DNA of 64,000 nucleotides from Sorghum bicolor (taxonomy: Eukaryota; Streptophyta; Magnoliopsida; Poales; Poaceae): positions 44,138,061-44,202,060 of the forward strand of contig NC_012873.2 in assembly GCF_000003195.3 (NCBI RefSeq). The letters are read 5' to 3'. Positions 34,037 through 45,624 of this stretch are shown in pieces (the first letter of the stretch is position 1; every line of letters starts with the position of its first letter). A program made the position numbers and the translations under genes. The notes under the pieces were generated by a model. The model made no database searches and was not told the origin of the DNA. It saw only the letters and a program-made list of their open reading frames with translations.

Positions 34037-34082
34037 GCTCTATTCAATCTCGAGGACGAGATTCTTTTAAGGGGGTAGAGTT

Positions 34083-36651
34083 TCTAACACCCAAAAAATT
34101 TGATTTCCAATTAATAGGATTTAATTTTATTTAGTTGAATATTTTTGTGAGCATTTGAATTAGTAAATAAATATTTTTTGTGGAAATTAAATTTTATCAT
34201 AAGGTTAGAGACATGCTTGTGCATACATGCTGGTGCATATTTTATTTTTGTGCTAATTTCTTTTGGTTCGAATTTGGTTGCTCTCAAAATTCTATTTAAA
34301 AAGGCTTTAGAAAACAGAAAAGAAAATAGAAAAAAGGGGGAAAGCCCTTCCTTTTGTCCGAGGCCCAACTTCCCCCCCTCTGCTCTCGGCCCATTCCCTC
34401 CGCCTTCCCCCGCGGCCTAGAACGGCCCCCAGCAGCGTGCCTCCCCCTCTCTCAGTCTCTGGTGACCGGGCCGCGCCCTTTCCCCCACCGACAGCGTGGC
34501 CCCACCCGTCAGCCCTCTCCTCCTTCCTTCTTCGCGAGATGGAGTCGAGCCGGACTCAACTGCGCCTACCAAAATCCCGATTCTCCCGGGATTTGGTGCA
34601 TAGGATCAAAACCGCGCCCTATAAAGCTTGGTGCTCACCCTCGCGACCCCCTTTTGCCATCCATCGCACCTCAGGAAGCCCTAGCCACCTTGAGCATTGA
34701 GTTTTGGATCTCGCTGGCTTCTTTCCGCTCCTCCCCACGTGGCTAACCTTTCCTGCTCTTTCTCGGTCCAGGAAAAGCTCCTATCCGGATTCGCGGTGAG
34801 CTCCTCCTCCGCCCGGTATTTTCCTTTCTGTTTCTAGAAGATAACATTTCACTTTCATTTTTGCTAAAGAACCCCTCCCCTTTTTGACATTATAACCCGC
34901 CGTCCCTAGCGCATTTCTGGAATGCGTAATTCGGTTTTGAAAACGTATTTCCTGTCGGCTTCAATCAGAAATACGCTTTCACTATTTACAGAAATGCTAC
35001 TGATTTTGTCCTGCTTATAAAATGCTCATTTTAACTCCGTTTTCACCTATTCAAATCCTGTTAGATTCATATTTATGAGCTCTACATGTTATTATTACTA
35101 TTTCACTGTTTTGAAACTTTTTATTTTTGTGGTACTATTTAATTAATTATTATTCTATAGGAAATCTTAGAAAATTCATAACTTCACCGTTTCAACTCTG
35201 ATTTTCGTGATTTTTACATCGGTGTGATCGTAGCACTGTGTAGAATATTTTTATAAACTTTTTTCTTTATTTTATCCCTGTTGGTGTATTGTTCTAATTG
35301 TAACCTGTTTGCTTTGTGTATGATTGTCCATTGGAATGCGTGTTGTTGATTGATGATCGAGTATAGACGGTGAGCAATACGTTGGTGATCATGGGCAATC
35401 TTTTGACGACCAGTAGCAGGAGTTTCAGGAAAGCTTTGATCAAGGCAAGTATAACTTGGGACTATCCTTGTTGCCTATTCACATTTAATACAATATATAT
35501 CATATGCATGTGTCCACCTTGATGACCTTAGCAAAATCATAGATGCTTGTTATCTGAATTCCTTGCTACCTACTTGATATGCATTTGGTGTAGTATTGCT
35601 AGTGCTTGAAGTAATCCATGATCTTGTAAGATGATTAATAGCTATGTAATGAACGTAAAAAGATGACTAACGACCATATGAGATCTTGTCTGTAAGTGAT
35701 CACCGAGATAACAGTGCAACCATGAGGTCTATAATGGCTCTGGCTTTAGCTCAGTATGAGGGCCTTTTTCTAGCTTGTTAGCGGTTACCTTAAATGGCGT
35801 AAGAATGGCTAGACACGTTGGATATAGTGCGGCCTCTGTCCGTGTGTATAGGCTGCGGGTTATGTGCCATGGAAGGGGGGCTCTATATCTGCCTGCCAAG
35901 TGAATCTAATGGCCCTAATTTGTTAGCCGAAACTTTTGAATGGCTTCATAGTGAACCCTACCGGCTTTCCTTGGAAGTGAGCTAAGAGGTCGACGGGCCT
36001 CGGGCGAAAGGGTAAATCATGACTCATGGGTAAAGATGTACAACCTCTGCAGAGTGTTAAAAACTGGTATACTAGCCGTGCTCATGGTTAAGAGCGGCCT
36101 TGGGGGTTCTTACACTAAAGATGATGAGCTTGTTAAGTTATTATGTTCATTTGATTATCGTTTGTGCTATGAGTTAATTATGCTTACATTTGATCATGTG
36201 ATTATTGGATTACTTATGCTACCTTAACAATTGCTATTTAATTATGAACATGCTATCCACTATTGAAAGCTAAATGCAGTCAAACCAGTGTCAGCTATTT
36301 GAGCCTCATGAACCCCTGGTTATACTTGTGGAGTATGATATGTGCTCACTCTTGCAATTTCCCAACACCCCAGGTTATGCAAATGATGATGATTGGAATG
36401 AGGACTATCGCTATGAGTATTAGGTTTGGAGTCAACCAGTCAACAGTGTCCTTGTGTGGTGCTTCCGTCGAGAGCGTTATTTATTCTTATTATCATTATT
36501 GTATCAGACTATGTGATTTATTATCTTTCCGCTATGTAATAAACACTGCAATGGTACATTTGAGATTTATCTACTTATGTGTGCGACTGTTCCTGGGGCA
36601 CATATGAGTCTTTCATGCATCCTATTTTGTTCTTAAAATATGGGTGTGACA
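34083..36651 (+). mobile_element. 3' LTR of element C
   Basis: The 2569-bp LTR follows the polypurine tract AAGGGGGTAGAG (34069-34080). Its first bases are TCTAACACCC, so TG is mutated to TC. It ends GGGTGTGACA. The TATAG duplication follows at 36652-36656. The TATA box CCTATAAAG is near 34618-34626. The last 600 bp have no counterpart in the truncated 5' LTR but resemble the solo LTR D. Confidence 0.9.
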
Positions 36652-36656
36652 TATAG

Positions 36657-37029
36657 TTTCTTATCAATATAATAGATTATAGTTTAACACGTAGCCTTCC
36701 TAGTGGTATAAATATAAATTGACAACCTAGATGAAATCCCTAGGTAAAATGCTACAATGGTATAATTATCTGTCCGCTTGTAGAACCCATTTAGTTTACA
36801 ATCATGTTATATTCATATCTTTTATATCTGCCTAGTTACAATAGTACATGTAAATCTATGATAATTTCCTAGCAATATAACTAGGGATGATAACCTACTT
36901 CATGTTTAGGAAGTAATTAAGAAGTGGCTAGTTGCTAAATGACAAGTTAATTATATATCAAGCATTTCTAGTGTTGTTTCTAGAGGTAGGGTTTATCTCT
37001 GTTTTTAGTAATGGTAGTAAATGTTAACA
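36657..37029 (+). mobile_element. 3' LTR of element A, second part
   Basis: This resumes A after element C and ends TAAATGTTAACA at 37029. The last bases match the 5' LTR tail at 818-842, which supports the join. Confidence 0.8.
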
Positions 37030-37482
37030 CTCACCTAGTTAAATAGGTGCTTAAGGATTTAAGGTAATCTAATAGGATTGTCGCTTAGGTGCTGTTGTCA
37101 AACCAAGTTAGCGTCTCCTTGCTTTAAGCTGCATGTCATATTTCTCATACACTTGCAGAGTACATTTTGATGTACTCACACCCTTCTCTTTGTCCCCCTG
37201 CTACCCCACCCAGATGCTGGTGATGAAGTGGATGAATACACTAAGGATGACACCTTCGACCCTGACGATGTGTACTAGGTTGGTGCTGCACCCGGTCAAT
37301 CTTCCTGTGAAGATGGAGCCTTTTCCACTGGAGTTTTGAATAAAGTTATTGTAATTTTCTTTCAGACTCATGGGTTATTCTGTAATGAAGTTTAATGTTT
37401 AAGTCTGGAACAATGCAATGATATTATTATGACGTGATCATATGTATGAATAATAGATCTTGGCATACATATGATGTGCACT
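37030..37482 (+). repeat. 3' fragment of a chromovirus-type LTR
   Basis: It matches 39303-39750 (AAATAGGTGCTTAAGG, TACATTTTGATGTACTCAC, GATGTGCA), that is, the downstream part of the LTR that follows. It lacks the final bases and its upstream part. It is the old target into which A inserted; CTCAC (37030-37034) may be the right copy of that duplication. Confidence 0.65.
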
Positions 37483-39777
37483 TTCCGAACCCTACATATA
37501 AATACATGCCGGTGTTCTCCTCTACATCCCCTTTCTGAAAGTGCGACTCTTTTTAACAGCCGCCACCCATAGCCTTGCAGATCGGATGCCGAAGTTCCAA
37601 AAGGGCTAGGTTTCCAACGAACTTCCGGTGAGGTTTTCCGGTCAAATTGTCATGTCCCGGCGTCAACCACCACCACCACCAAGAGGTAGCCCTCGTCGTC
37701 CTCTACGCCGTGGTATATTTACTTTCTTGAATCCATGGCCATTTGGTCGATTCCCCAACCTTTATTCCTCTACTCCGGCGAGAAACTCCATGGCCGGTCA
37801 TGTTTTCTTCTCCTTTTCTCCACTCCCATGCCGCACCCCATCCTCCTTCCTGCACCGTCCGCACCTAGCCCTAGTCGTGCGCTGCTCCCTGGCCGCGCAC
37901 CGGCCTAAGGCTGCGACCAGCCGCGCGCAAGAGATGCAGCATGTGGCTTCCGCTGCGGTGCAGAGGGCCGGCCGTCCTGCTGCCTCCCTCGTGCCGTGGC
38001 CCCTGGCTCCTCCTGGTGTGGGCCTGCCCCAATGGGCTGGCCGACCGACCGCCTGGCTGAGGACCTGGCTGCGCTAGTGCCCCCTGTTCTTTCCCCCTAC
38101 ATGAGCTACAGTAACCCATGGCTGCCATTGTCATTCATTCCAAAGGAAGAAGAACATGATAAAAGTATTTTTTGAATTACACATTAGTCCTTAGTTTTCT
38201 GATGACCATAACTTCTTTGTTTTAACTTTGTTTCAGTGGTTTTTACGTTCATGCGATCGTAGAGACAAGTACTATTTTTAGTACATGTTTTATAAACTTT
38301 TGATATTATGTGGTGTATTGCATTTATTTATTTTTGTGGGCCTTGTTTGATGTTTGTGCGTAGAAGGTGTTGACACCATGAACTTCTAGGACCAGGAGTT
38401 TGACACCACTGATCCTAACCAGTTTGAAGGCAAGTATCATTGACCATACTTGCTCCTATATTTAATTTATTTTTGATTTAGTTTAGTTAGACCATTAGTT
38501 GCATGGAGAGTCTTAATTCGAATCCTATGTTATGGTTTACTAGTTATTGTCACATTATCCTTGTAACCCAATTGGAATGGATAGATGTCAAGCTTAGCCT
38601 TGCTGTCATGGTTGGGATGGGAAAGTTATAATTTAATACTGATTAATGTCTATGGAATATGTGATGGTAATCTTTTTAGCAACATGGTGACTAGGGAATC
38701 TAAGCAGGATGGATGGATTGGTATGATGGTTATTTGGTTTTGGTATATCATGGGGTTTCCATGGGTTAGTGCTCGTACCTGCTTGGATTCTAAGGACCGG
38801 TTCATGGACAAGTAACCTGGCTTAACCGCACATCCACGAGGTCAATATGGTACAACCTAGCTAATTAATTAGATTCCTCCAAGTTATGCTACATCAGCTC
38901 TATTTTTGTGGCACAAGAGGGGGCTTCTACAGTGGTGTTGGTACCCACTGTTAGCGGTAGAAACCTTAGTGAAGGTGTAAAACATGCTTGGAGGGACTTT
39001 GTAAAGGCCTTGTAGTGTGACCCCGCTGAGCACCTAGGTAGTGTGAAGCGTGATGGGGAAAACATGACTCATGGTGAAAGTGTGCAACCTCCTATAGAGT
39101 GTAAAACTGATATATCAGTCGTGCTCATGGACAAGAGTGGCCTAGACTTCTTGATTAGTTGGCTCTGGTTAGGTTAGGAGGCCTAGATAGAATTTAGGTG
39201 TTGGTTTTGCCTGAATGGTATTCAGGTGTGGTTGGCTTGGATGGAATCCAAGTATGGTTAGCTCGGATCGAATCTGAGTGTTGGTTCTGTTACTTGAGGA
39301 GAATCAGGTTTCACTTAGATAAATAGGTGCTTAAGGAATTAAGGTGATAGGTGTTGACTCTTTAGGAGTTGTTGTCAAACAAAGTTAGTCTATCCTTATT
39401 ATAACCCTCTTGTCATACTTTTCCTACACTTGCGGAGTACATTTTGATGTACTCACCCTTCTCTTTGTTCCCCTGCTACCCCACCTAGTTGTTTAGACTA
39501 GAAGATGGAATGTCCCTTGAAGATGGTGTTTTGTGAAGACAGTGTTGATGCTAGGCTGGTGTACCCCCGGTCGGCTGCCTACGGGGATGGAGACCCTACT
39601 TCGCTGAACCCGGATGTAATTTTGTGTATAGACCCTTTGGTCATTTTTATAATATGTAATCGCTATTGTATTAAACACAGCTTTGTATCACTACTTTGTT
39701 TGTCGCATGTATGATTAAATAAATCCTGGCATATATGTGATGTGCATTCGGTTTGTTTTATAAAACCAGGTGTGACA
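37483..39777 (+). mobile_element. Chromovirus-type LTR, 5'-truncated
   Basis: It begins just before the TATA box (CATATAAATACATGCCGG, 37491-37508), so most of U3 is missing, and ends CAGGTGTGACA at 39777. It resembles solo LTR D in opposite orientation (TATA to CCGGTGTTCTCCTC, AAGAGGTAGCCCTCGTCG) and parts of the C LTR (ACTCATGGTGAAAGTGTGCAACC). Nothing inside encodes element proteins. The GC-rich ORF at 37628-38077 is in the leader region and I do not consider it a gene. Confidence 0.7.
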
Positions 39778-40714
39778 ACAGGTGGAGGTCTAAGCACCAT
39801 AGTAAGGCTAGGCCTTATGTGTGGGGGCTTAGGGTACAAATTTGAACGAAGACCTAGACCCCTCGATAGGAGTGCAATCGGTTGGTCTTGTTTGTACCTG
39901 GGGTACAGGCGAGGCATGTGTTTTGGGGTACCGAGCTAGGATACATTGATTCGTGAATCGCTGTTGTTATTAGCGGTACAACTTGGCTATGGTCTAGCAC
40001 CATAGTAAGAACTGGAACTTGGAAGATGGTAAAATGGTTCTGATTGCTCAACCCTTGCTTAGAATAGAATAGGTGCTTACATAGAATGGTTATTTATTGA
40101 ACGAATCATGACTACTAATAAAATGAACTTTAAGGATGCACTCTTTGTAATGCTTCTGCTATGCAAATAACCCACAAGCTAGATAGCCTTACATAATCCT
40201 TGGAGTCCTTTATTTCCTCCTGACGATAAGTCCTGCAGAGTACAATTGAGTACTTAGGGTTTGTTCTACCCTATTGTAGGTGACAGGTGCTGTGAGTTGA
40301 CACTTGTGTGTGCGGGTTCCTCCTAGTGGGCTGAGCGAGGATTTTCCTTGCGATGTGAGTTTTAAAATTCTGTCATCAACCTTTACTAAAAAGTTTGACA
40401 AAGGAAAATACCTACACTCTATTATCAGTTCATGCATGCAAATGTTCACCATGTTAATACTTAACTTTTCATTAAATGAATTATTATTTTTGCTCATGTA
40501 ATACTCTAATATTGTAATACAAGTGATGTAAGAAATGACTAAGAATGTTGTAAGCTTGTTCTCTCATTTATGATTGTGCTGGTAAAATGTGGTTTATCAA
40601 GTTCTCCTTTGGGGTGTGCTCGACGTAATTGAATGGTTTAATGCTTTCTCTAGAGTACTTAGTGTCTAATGGAAGACAAGTCTTGGAAGGTCATTAAATT
40701 AGGCAGTTTTGCCA
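39778..40714 (+). mobile_element. LTR end of element K
   Basis: The sequence has the look of a grass Ty3/gypsy LTR (AATAGGTGCTTACATAGAATGG, CTGCAGAGTACAATTGAGTACT). It ends near GCCA 40714, just before a primer site. The start is not resolved because the preceding LTR abuts it directly. Confidence 0.6.
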
Positions 40715-40718
40715 GAGG

Positions 40719-40730
40719 TGGTATCAAAGC
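40719..40730 (+). other. Primer binding site of element K, tRNA-iMet type
   Basis: TGGTATCAAAGC differs by one base from TGGTATCAGAGC, the complement of the plant initiator tRNA-Met 3' end. It fixes K on the + strand. Confidence 0.7.
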
Positions 40731-41229
40731 ATAAATGAGAAAACAAAGCTTCCAAACCCTTTTATAAACTAAAACTTGACAACAACTTTTGCAAAAGTTA
40801 GTGTGTTTGCATATGAGGTTATATAAGTAGCCCTATTGGTATAGTTAAGTACCTCAGTAAGCTAATAGAGTCCTCGCTAGGTAGACTAGTTGATCCTTGC
40901 CATAGAAGCCATCATGGTTCTAAAGTCTCATGCATTGTGTTGTCTGTTGGTTCATGCTTTCCTTAGCTCATGATGTTGTGCCCTCTCTTTTTGTGCTCTT
41001 GTTGGTCCTTTGCTCCTCCATTGTACAGGATCTTTATGACCTCAGGGTTCACTTGTCTGGCATGCGTAAAGTTTTGCTATCCTCTTTTGTTCCCGATAAA
41101 AGACCTAGCTTGGCCTTTTGAAGCCACCGCTTGGAGCGATCTAGTTTTACCTTGCCTAACCCTAAGCAAACTCCTTGTCAGTCGTCTTTTGTCACCACCA
41201 CTAAAGATGGTAAAAGCCTAGGTCAGTAG
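40731..41229 (+). other. Leader of element K
   Basis: AT-rich start followed by a more coding-like stretch with several stops. I cannot assign a domain. Confidence 0.4.
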
Positions 41230-42087
41230 CTACTACCTGAACACTGAGGGTTTCCCAGAGTTTTGCATGCCACCCTTCGAAAGCTCAGTGTCAAAGCCCA
41301 TCCTAAATATGAGGGTCATGATAATGAGAACCATGGCACTAAGCGGTGCATGGTCACTGTCTATATTGGATAAAGTGAAGAGTTTCCCAACATCGCTGAA
41401 GCGAGGAATGTGACTGGAACTGGGTTTTGAATTGTCGACACCTACCAACTGGTGGCTTGCAAAGCCTTGTGGCACCTTTGCCACCTCTATGAGGAGCCCA
41501 TTGCCCATACCCCCATGTGGTTCTTTCTGCCTTTGGCTAAGAGTCGACGGGTATGGAGGGCTCGCATGGAGGCTTTGCATGGGCAAGGTCAGCAAGAAGA
41601 CAACTCAACTATGGTTCATTGGACCACGTACTTGCTGGCACTAGATGAGTAGTATGATCGACAGGCTGAGGAGCTGAGGAAGTGCCTACATCAGGCTGAG
41701 GAAGCTGAGATCTTCTCCAGGATGCTTCAGCTGTAGCTCGCTGAGTCACATGCCAATGTGGTAGCTGCTGAAAGCTGTGAGACTGCCATTACCGAAGGCA
41801 TGACTGAAGCTGAAGATCGGCATGCTCAGGAGTTAGAGCATGCCTATCTAGTCACCAGGGCCAAGCACAGGACGCTGGCCATCGAAAGGCACAAACCCTT
41901 AGTCTTGGAGGGAATCCCTGTCTACACCCCGGAAAGAAGTAGAACTGGTGTTACAGTACCCCACAAAGAAGTAGAGTCTCTGATCCCTCTCACTCAGCCA
42001 CTACCATGTGAGGAGGCAGGCCCTTCATTAGTGCAGAAGAAGCACCAAACGAGTTTCTTAGTGAAGCCATCTGGTCCGATGAAGTAG
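41230..42087 (+). pseudogene. Degenerate ORF of element K, family of unknown function
   Basis: One frame (codon start 41281) runs from about 41230 to the stop at 42085 with four in-frame stops (41362, 41428, 41650, 41734). Conserved-looking blocks are HATLRKLSVKAHPKYEGHD, TYQLVACKALWHLCHLYEEP, FFLPLAKSRRVWRARMEAL, YLLALDE and YDRQAEELRKCLHQAEEAE. A Glu/Ala-rich helical stretch (predicted coiled coil) ends in RHKPLVLEGIPVY. I recall similar uncharacterised proteins encoded by grass retroelements, possibly in the gag position. I see no zinc knuckle and no protease, so the function is not known. It is cut off on the right by element H. Confidence 0.6.
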
Positions 42088-42213
42088 TTTCGTGGTCTTA
42101 GGAGATGTACCCCCAGCTAGTAGGGCTTTTGTTCGCTGCCTCCTAATGTGTAATCCTTTTTGTTGTGTTTTGTTAAACCGTTGTGTCTACCCTTTAATCC
42201 TATCCTTAGTTTG

Positions 42214-43846
42214 TGTTGGTGCAAAAAATTACTTCTTGCTCAACACACTCGACAGCTCTCAGAGGGTGTGTAAATGCTAGAGTTCTAGACCTCCTAAGCG
42301 TCAATGCATGAGCTTAGCTTGGTGACTTGAATCCATGGAGTCCCAGTTAATTTGACCTAAAATTGACAAGGGAAAAAGACAAAAGTCAAATTGTGGAAGC
42401 TGCCAATTCCTGCCAAACAGTTCGAGAATATGCGGTCCAAAATGGTCGTTGACCAAAGGAAATTGACTAAAAAGTCAACTCCTAATGATAATGCATTATG
42501 ACATTTCTTGTTCAATTGTCAAGGTACTTTCAAATATTATTAAGCAATTAAATTACGAACAAAAGGAATTGGATCAACTGTTTAGTTGATACATTATACA
42601 CGTACAGGATATAGTTTACACATGTTTATCATTTTATTCATTATATAAACAATAACTCACTAAAACTGGTCTAAAGGCTTGTAGTCTTAACAAGTTATTT
42701 TCATAAATATACTAAATTTATATTCACCTAGTCTAGAGGCCAGTAGGCTTCAATAAACTTAACAAAAATTACTAGTCTATTTAATGTCATAATCGAATTT
42801 ACACACGTGCGGTATTCGTTGAAGCTTAACCGGATCGGCTATTTAGCCAATACAGGGTCCATGAAGCACGAACAAGATCTATTTAATTTGTCATAAGTAA
42901 GTTTGGTTTTTATTACCAAATTAATCATGATTAAATAAATATCTCGAATGCACAACATGTAACAATCAAGATCAACAAATTAGTTAAATTTAATTTAATT
43001 GATGATTGTTATTTATTAGAATTCGCTACAAGTGTTTATATCTAAAGCTTAAACTAATCTATTGAATCTTGATTAGGCAGAATATTGTTGTAACAAATAA
43101 AACTTTAAACTTGAAACAATATTGGTAACTTTTTAAATCTATTAAATTGCTAAGTTAATAGAGCCAATAACTAACTTAAATCTATCTTTGTAAGAGATTA
43201 GAATAATGCGGCCTTATAAATGATATCTAAGTCAATAACTAGTTCAAACTGAGCTTAACACGAGTTCGAACGATGCAGCCATGATAAACTAAACATGAAC
43301 CATGACAATACTTAGAAGCAAACCAACGGTCGAAATCAACCGATGCAGCTTGATTTGTTGAAGGTCTTGTCGAGATCTACTCTTAGTCTTACTCCTAAGG
43401 TTGGTGGCTGGAGCCAAAAATGTTTTGTATTTGATCGTGTATATTTTACAAGGATCGGGTCTTATGGGGGTATAAACCCCTATACCCTTATGGCTAGGCT
43501 TGGGCTAGGAGATTTGGCCCATTACGAGACAGCTCGTGGCTTGATCCAACTGCCCGGAGTTTCGCACAAGGAAACAAGACGTGGAGATCAAGAAGGATTC
43601 TAGTCGGTTAGAATAGGGATTGATATCGTATTATCTATGGCAATTGTAACCGACTAGAATTAGTTTAGTTTCCAGATCTATAACCCTGCCCTCTAGACTA
43701 TGTAAAGAGAAGCAAGGGACACCCTTAGAAAACATAACACAATTCAACTCATCCCAGATCAATACAATTAGATGCAAGACATAGGTATTACGCCCACACG
43801 GCGGCCGAACCTGGATAAAAACCTTGTCTGTGTCTTGTGTCACCAT
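42214..43846 (+). mobile_element. 5' LTR of element H, first part
   Basis: It starts TGTTGGTGC and has grass Ty3/gypsy LTR features near its end (ACTATGTAAAGAGAAGCAAGG, TATTACGCCCACACGGCGGCC). It is AT-rich between 42480 and 43330. It is interrupted by F; ACCAT at 43842-43846 is the left copy of the duplication. The LTR resumes at 63492. Confidence 0.75.
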
Positions 43847-45508
43847 TGTTGGGTATTCTTAACATCATTACCAAAAGTAGACTTAGTTTTCTAATTCTAG
43901 TAACGGTGCCAAAAATGCCAAACCTATCTCTCATAACACTTAAGCCAAGTTGTCATCCCCAGCATGACATGAGAGACGCGGTATTGAAATATGCAATTGC
44001 TCTTCTAAATAAATAATGAATGGGATCTGCAAGCGCACAGATTAATACCGATGTAGCATTTTAACCGGGAAGTATTCCAGGTATCGTTATTTATATTTTT
44101 ACCACTGGGAAGGGATTAACAATCATCAATATTGATTACAGAATAGAATATGAGATTGAGTATCTATCATTGCATGTATAATTGAGAACATATATCTAAC
44201 TCTTGCATACAGGGATAAGTGTCACATAAAAGATATATAAAGTAATGAATAGTGACAAAGATAATTAATCTGATCATAACTTAGCCACATAATAAATATG
44301 ATAAGCACCTCAATTAGATACTCTAGAAAGTCAATAGCATGGTATTAGAACGAACTACAAGAATATTTCCTAAGTTATTCTCAACTATATAGTCTAGTAT
44401 TATCATAGTTAGTGCAAGCATACTTAGCAATCATTGCGAGACAAGACTACGCCCATGCATAGTGATATTAGCAAGGTAAATGAGAAACATAGCAATCACT
44501 CCCCTGTAATAATGTTGCTCTGCCAGCCCAATACACGAGAGGGGGACTATATAAGAATCAATGAAGCTGTCACTATCACGAACTACCCCACGATCTGGCA
44601 TATTGGGTACAATCGCAGATAAATACGGTATAAGCACCACGCCTACACAATATCTATCATTTACCCATGGATCCGATGGATAAACTCTATACGATCCTAA
44701 ACATGTATATAGATCCAATCCAACTAAGCCAAGTATATAACTATGGTAAACCGAGAACAATATAATCTTGAATATAAGCAAGTAGAGCAAAGTCATAAGC
44801 AATATATTGAAGTAGAACAAAGTCATATTCATAATATTGAAGAACAAAGATAATTAGAAGAACAATTAGAAGCACAATTAGAGAATTACCAAGAATCCTC
44901 TTGACAGATCCAGAAACCAATCGAAGATTGACTCCTTCTAGTTCTAATCCTATGTAGCTATGCTAATCTAGATGTCTAATTGATGTGGTGGCTCTAATCT
45001 TGATCAGGGGCTTCTTCTCCCTTGAGGAATAATGAATTAGGGTTGAGAGGCTCTCTCCTCCAGGGGCCAGGGGGTCTGGTTTTATAGTCCCTTCAAGTGA
45101 ATATGGGCCGTTGGATCAAACCGACATTGATTGAACGGTTATCCTTGATCCTTTAGGTCGGTGGAGATCTTTCCCGAGAGAGAGTCCTAATTGGACTCAG
45201 CAGGAGGGCGGGCGCCCAGGGCAACTGGGCGGGCGCCCAGTGCCTGGCCCTGTTCGGCCTCCGCTTCCTTCCCGTGGCTTCTAGAGTCTTCTAGATGTAA
45301 GATAATTGCGCGGCACGTTGATATCTCTATGTAATCCCGACGTGTGGGCCTTTCTTGTGTATTTCCTGATAACCCCCTGCAGAAATAGACAAACACCAAA
45401 ACTCGTGGAATTCTGTCAGATAAAACCCTTAGTCTAGATGTTGATTTCATTTGGATCCTTTTCTTTGTTTATTTGATAATTAAATTTGATACTTAAGGAC
45501 CGTCAACA
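43847..45508 (-). mobile_element. 3' LTR of element F
   Basis: In element sense it starts TGTTGACGGTCC (45508) and ends ATACCCAACA (43847). The TATA box on the - strand (TATAAAACC) is near 45080-45088. Two exact GGGCGGGCGCCC motifs are at 45206-45217 and 45227-45238. A 138-codon ORF lies at 44431-44847 (first ATG at 44832). Confidence 0.95.
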
Positions 45509-45624
45509 AACTCCCCCAAGCTTACCTCTTACTCGTCCCTGAGCAAGGATAGATTGGAAGTTGTTGCAATACTTTTAAAAATTGACGGTACACATGCTTT
45601 TAAATAAGATCTCATCTCTGAGTT
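45509..45624 (-). other. Polypurine tract and 3' end of the internal region of element F
   Basis: On the - strand TAAGCTTGGGGGAGTT (45509-45524) is the polypurine tract that primes plus-strand DNA. The following bases match G (CCTTGCTCAGGGACGAG) and continue after the solo LTR D at 48741. Confidence 0.85.

Larger units (their letters stand above)
9242..36651 (+). mobile_element. Element C: chromovirus-type Ty3/gypsy retrotransposon (interrupted)
   Basis: C carries gag, protease, RT, RNase H, integrase and a chromodomain-like tail in the order of Ty3/gypsy elements, between two LTRs, with a perfect TATAG duplication (9237-9241 and 36652-36656). Its own sequence is 9242-14777 and 32298-36651; element B fills the gap. 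The C-terminal tail and the long LTR beginning TGTAACACCC suggest the Del/Tekay branch of chromoviruses. It is defective: the 5' LTR end and primer site are missing, there are several stops and frameshifts, and catalytic residues are lost in PR and RT. Confidence 0.9.
818..37029 (+). mobile_element. Element A: old gag-PR-PR non-autonomous LTR retrotransposon (interrupted)
   Basis: A runs from the tail of its 5' LTR (818-842) to the end of its 3' LTR (37029). Its own sequence is 818-2733, 4602-9241 and 36657-37029; the rest is later insertions. It has a tRNA-Asp-type primer site, a decayed gag with two protease-like domains, a long non-coding 3' region, a polypurine tract and a 3' LTR. No RT, RNase H or integrase sequence is visible. 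Many in-frame stops make it clearly dead and older than its relatives F and G. The 5' target site is outside the window. On the right, flanking DNA is an older chromovirus-type LTR. Confidence 0.8.

Noticed and set aside
37628..38077. A 149-codon Pro/Arg-rich ORF
   Set aside because: It lies in the GC-rich leader of an LTR fragment, has low complexity, and matches no family I know. Likely chance.
42214..42230. Shared TGTTGGTGCAAAA at the left ends of H and E, suggesting one family
   Set aside because: The sequences diverge directly afterwards. In E this is the end of a - strand LTR, in H the start of a + strand LTR, so the likeness is in the terminal bases only.
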